64,000 bases of DNA. Origin: Apibacter sp. B3706. Its GTDB lineage: Bacteria; Bacteroidota; Bacteroidia; Flavobacteriales; Weeksellaceae. How positions within the stretch are numbered: the stretch's first letter is position 1; each line of letters begins with the position of its first letter. Below are positions 61,688 to 64,000 of the stretch, piece after piece. A program made the translations under genes and the position numbers. Location of the stretch: NCBI RefSeq assembly GCF_011082725.1, contig NZ_CP049715.1, positions 372,001 through 436,000 on the forward strand. Direction: 5' to 3'. The notes beneath the pieces are model-generated. The model ran no database searches. It was given only the letters and a program-made list of their open reading frames with translations, and was not told the DNA's origin.

Positions 61688-64000
61688 ATGAATTTGGTAA
61701 TTGTTGAATCGCCCGCAAAGGCCAAAACAATAAAAAAATTTTTAGGAAATGACTTTGAAGTTGAATCTAGTTATGGTCATATAACTGATTTGGCAAAAAA
61801 AGACATGGGTATAGATATGAAAACTCTAGAGCCCATATATCAAGTCTCCTCAGATAAAAAAGAAGTCGTTAAAAAACTAAAATCATTAGCAAAAAAAGCT
61901 GATACTGTATGGTTGGCTTCCGATGAAGATCGTGAAGGGGAAGCCATTGCTTGGCATTTATTTAATGAATTACAACTTAAATCAGAAAATACTAAAAGAA
62001 TTGTTTTTCATGAAATAACCAAAAATGCCATACAAAAAGCCATTCAAAACCCCAGAAATATAGATATTAATCTGGTTAATGCACAACAGGCCCGAAGAGT
62101 GTTGGACCGATTGGTAGGATTTGAAATGTCACCTATTCTTTGGTCTAAAATAAAAGCCGGATTATCTGCAGGAAGAGTACAATCTGTGGCTGTACGTTTG
62201 ATCTGTGAAAGAGAAAAGGAAATTGAAAAATTTATTCCGGTTCCTACGTATAAAGTTGAAGCAGATTTTTACAATAAATCTCATAATTTATTAAAAAGTA
62301 AATTAAATACTGATTTTCAAGACTATTCTAAGGCATTAGATTTTATACAAAGAGCCCAAGGGAAAACATTTACCATATCCAATGTTGAGACTCGTCCAAG
62401 TAAAAGAAGTCCATCAGCCCCTTTCACTACATCTACTTTACAACAAGAAGCTGCCAAATTAGGATTTTCAGTTAGTAGAACAATGATGTTAGCTCAACAG
62501 CTCTACGAATCGGGGTACATTACCTACATGAGAACCGATAGCGTCAATTTATCAGAAGAAGCTTTGAATTCTGCAAAAGATGTAATTATTGGACAATATG
62601 GAAAAGAATATTTAAATACACGTCAATATACCACAAAAAATAAGTCGGCTCAAGAAGCTCACGAAGCTATTCGTCCAACCAATTTATCCGTACAAGAAGC
62701 AGGGGCAGATGATTCACAAAAGAAACTATATCATTTAATTTGGAGAAGAACTTTGGCTTCACAAATGGCCGATGCTAAATTAGAAAGAACAATTGTCGAT
62801 ATATCAAATCCGGAATTAAAAGAGAAGTTCGTAACAAAAGGAGAAGTTATTGTCTTTGATGGATTTTTAAAAGTATACCAAATTCAAAAAGAAGAAGATT
62901 CAGCCGATGAAGACAATAATGAAGGACTCTTACCTGTCGTAGAAAAAGGAGAAGAAGTACAACTATCTCAAATTATTGGCGAAGAAAAATTCAGTAGGCC
63001 GGCAGCTAGATATAATGAAGCCTCTTTAGTAAGGAAATTAGAAGAATTAGGTATCGGGCGTCCTTCCACATATGCTCCTACTATTTCTACAATTCAAAAA
63101 AGACAATATGTGGAAATCAGAGATTTAGATCCCAAACAAAGGGAGGTTAAGAAAATTCTTTTAAAAGATGATACTATAAAAGAAAGTGTTGAAATTGAAA
63201 ATTATGGAGCGGATCGAAGGAAATTAATGCCGACAGATATAGGATTAGTTGTAAATGAATTTTTGACGGAACATTTTCCAACCATATTAGATTATGGCTT
63301 CACAGCAAAGGTTGAAGAAGACTTTGACAATATAGCCGGAGGAAATGAAAACTGGAAAGAAATGCTGACAGGTTTTTATGATGATTTTCACCCCCATGTA
63401 GAAGAAGTAAAAGAAACGGCAGAAAGAGCTACAGGAGAAAGATTATTAGGTCAAGATCCTATAAGCGGTAAAAATATTTATGCTCGCATAGGCAGATTCG
63501 GTCCAATGATTCAAATGGGTGAAACCGAAGATGAAGAAAAGCCTAAATTCGCCGGTTTAATGAAAGGGCAACACATAAATTCAATCACTTTAGAAGAATC
63601 GCTTAAATTATTTGAATTGCCTAAGTATTTAGGAGATTATGAAGATAAAAAAGTTGAAGTAAATACGGGAAGATTTGGTCCTTATGTTAAACATAACAGC
63701 AAGTTTTTTTCCTTAAAACCTAAAGAAGGAGATGAAATTTCAACCATTACTTTAGAAAGAGCTATCGAATTAATAGAAGCGAAAAGGGAAGCAGACAGAA
63801 ATAAATTTATTAAAGCATTTGAATCAGAAGATCCAATTATTGAAATTTTAAATGGAAGATGGGGGCCTTATATTAAACAAGGAAAAGAAAATTATAAAAT
63901 CCCTAAAGACACGGAAGCCGATAAAATAACTCTTGAAGATGTCAAAAAATTAATCTCGGAATCAGGTAGTAAAACCAAGCCTAAATCCAAAACCAAATCA
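61688..64000 (+). CDS. topA: DNA topoisomerase I (3' end beyond window)
   Basis: Relaxes negative supercoils. 771 codons are in the window without a stop. A Toprim domain starts MNLVIVESPAKAKTIKKFLG and holds the acidic WLASDEDREGEAIAWHL. The catalytic Tyr is in GYITYMRTDSVNLS (near 285). Three C-terminal repeats carry GRFGP/GRWGP cores (GRFGPMIQ, GRFGPYVK, GRWGPYIK), the non-cysteine repeat type common in Bacteroidota. A basic Lys-rich tail begins at the window end. Confidence 0.97.
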   Translation, partial: MNLVIVESPAKAKTIKKFLGNDFEVESSYGHITDLAKKDMGIDMKTLEPIYQVSSDKKEVVKKLKSLAKKADTVWLASDEDREGEAIAWHLFNELQLKSENTKRIVFHEITKNAIQKAIQNPRNIDINLVNAQQARRVLDRLVGFEMSPILWSKIKAGLSAGRVQSVAVRLICEREKEIEKFIPVPTYKVEADFYNKSHNLLKSKLNTDFQDYSKALDFIQRAQGKTFTISNVETRPSKRSPSAPFTTSTLQQEAAKLGFSVSRTMMLAQQLYESGYITYMRTDSVNLSEEALNSAKDVIIGQYGKEYLNTRQYTTKNKSAQEAHEAIRPTNLSVQEAGADDSQKKLYHLIWRRTLASQMADAKLERTIVDISNPELKEKFVTKGEVIVFDGFLKVYQIQKEEDSADEDNNEGLLPVVEKGEEVQLSQIIGEEKFSRPAARYNEASLVRKLEELGIGRPSTYAPTISTIQKRQYVEIRDLDPKQREVKKILLKDDTIKESVEIENYGADRRKLMPTDIGLVVNEFLTEHFPTILDYGFTAKVEEDFDNIAGGNENWKEMLTGFYDDFHPHVEEVKETAERATGERLLGQDPISGKNIYARIGRFGPMIQMGETEDEEKPKFAGLMKGQHINSITLEESLKLFELPKYLGDYEDKKVEVNTGRFGPYVKHNSKFFSLKPKEGDEISTITLERAIELIEAKREADRNKFIKAFESEDPIIEILNGRWGPYIKQGKENYKIPKDTEADKITLEDVKKLISESGSKTKPKSKTKS

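Noticed and set aside
1-64000. CRISPR array, insertion sequence, restriction-modification or toxin-antitoxin module
   Set aside because: No regularly spaced repeats, transposase, methylase/nuclease pair or paired small TA genes were seen.

Overview
The window is a strongly AT-rich chromosomal segment of a Bacteroidota bacterium, almost certainly from the order Flavobacteriales. Evidence: gliding-type genes gldF, gldG and gldD are present. Many genes are preceded by the Bacteroidota -7 promoter box TAnnTTTG and lack Shine-Dalgarno sequences. The DNA polymerase III alpha subunit carries a fused DnaQ-like exonuclease, the AccD protein has no zinc-finger cysteines, and the neighbourhoods mutY-ssb-gldD and HU-small basic protein-RNase G are typical of the group. 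The genus cannot be fixed from the sequence; a host-associated Weeksellaceae-like organism is a guess. I see no insertion sequence, prophage, CRISPR array, rRNA operon or toxin-antitoxin pair. The window is mostly core genome with small accessory patches.

Layout. 1-2.3 kb: start of a secreted protein, hisS and a YagU-like membrane protein, all on the minus strand. 2.6-6.3 kb: a tight plus-strand operon hemJ-gldF-gldG-RsmI-like methyltransferase. 6.4-9.7 kb: a possible orphan small RNA, a class IV aminotransferase homologue lacking the PLP lysine, a START-like protein, an ECF sigma factor with a tiny partner ORF, and a DedA protein. 9.8-14.2 kb: minus-strand SpmAB-like transporter, accD, a small membrane protein, alanine dehydrogenase and tsaE. 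14.3-17.2 kb: small membrane protein, PstS-like lipoprotein and a TPR protein. 17.4-21.8 kb: cysteine dioxygenase, lysS and a large unknown surface-type lipoprotein on the minus strand. 22.5-26.3 kb: ammonium transporter, then a small glycan-type operon (phosphoglycosyl transferase, HAD phosphatase, acyltransferase), then tRNA-Arg(ACG).

26.8-38.6 kb: M1 peptidase; the gldD/ssb/mutY block, in which gldE appears reduced to a fragment; HU, a 31-residue basic protein and RNase G; crcB, gamma-carbonic anhydrase, Nfu scaffold, a low-molecular-weight phosphatase and dnaA. 39-47 kb: YigZ-like protein, ribD, a DUF349 protein, lipB, trxA, typA and a lipoprotein. 47.3-54.6 kb: comM/yifB, GNAT and Dabb proteins, an EamA exporter, a CDP-alcohol phosphotransferase, a FUSC protein, and an HxlR regulator divergent from an NADP-binding oxidoreductase. 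54.7-64 kb: dnaE, a 94-residue protein, lysC and topA (cut by the window end).

Several long open frames begin at artefactual TTG codons that lie inside a clear -7 promoter box (amt, lysC, lysS, the CDP-alcohol gene; ssb similarly). I moved those starts to the first downstream ATG. The most interesting points are the gldE remnant, the PLP-lysine-less aminotransferase, the eroded PHP active site in a DnaE that carries its own exonuclease, a conserved-looking tiny ORF behind the ECF sigma factor, two candidate short RNAs, and several inverted repeats at decisive positions. No complete, clearly novel multi-gene system was found.
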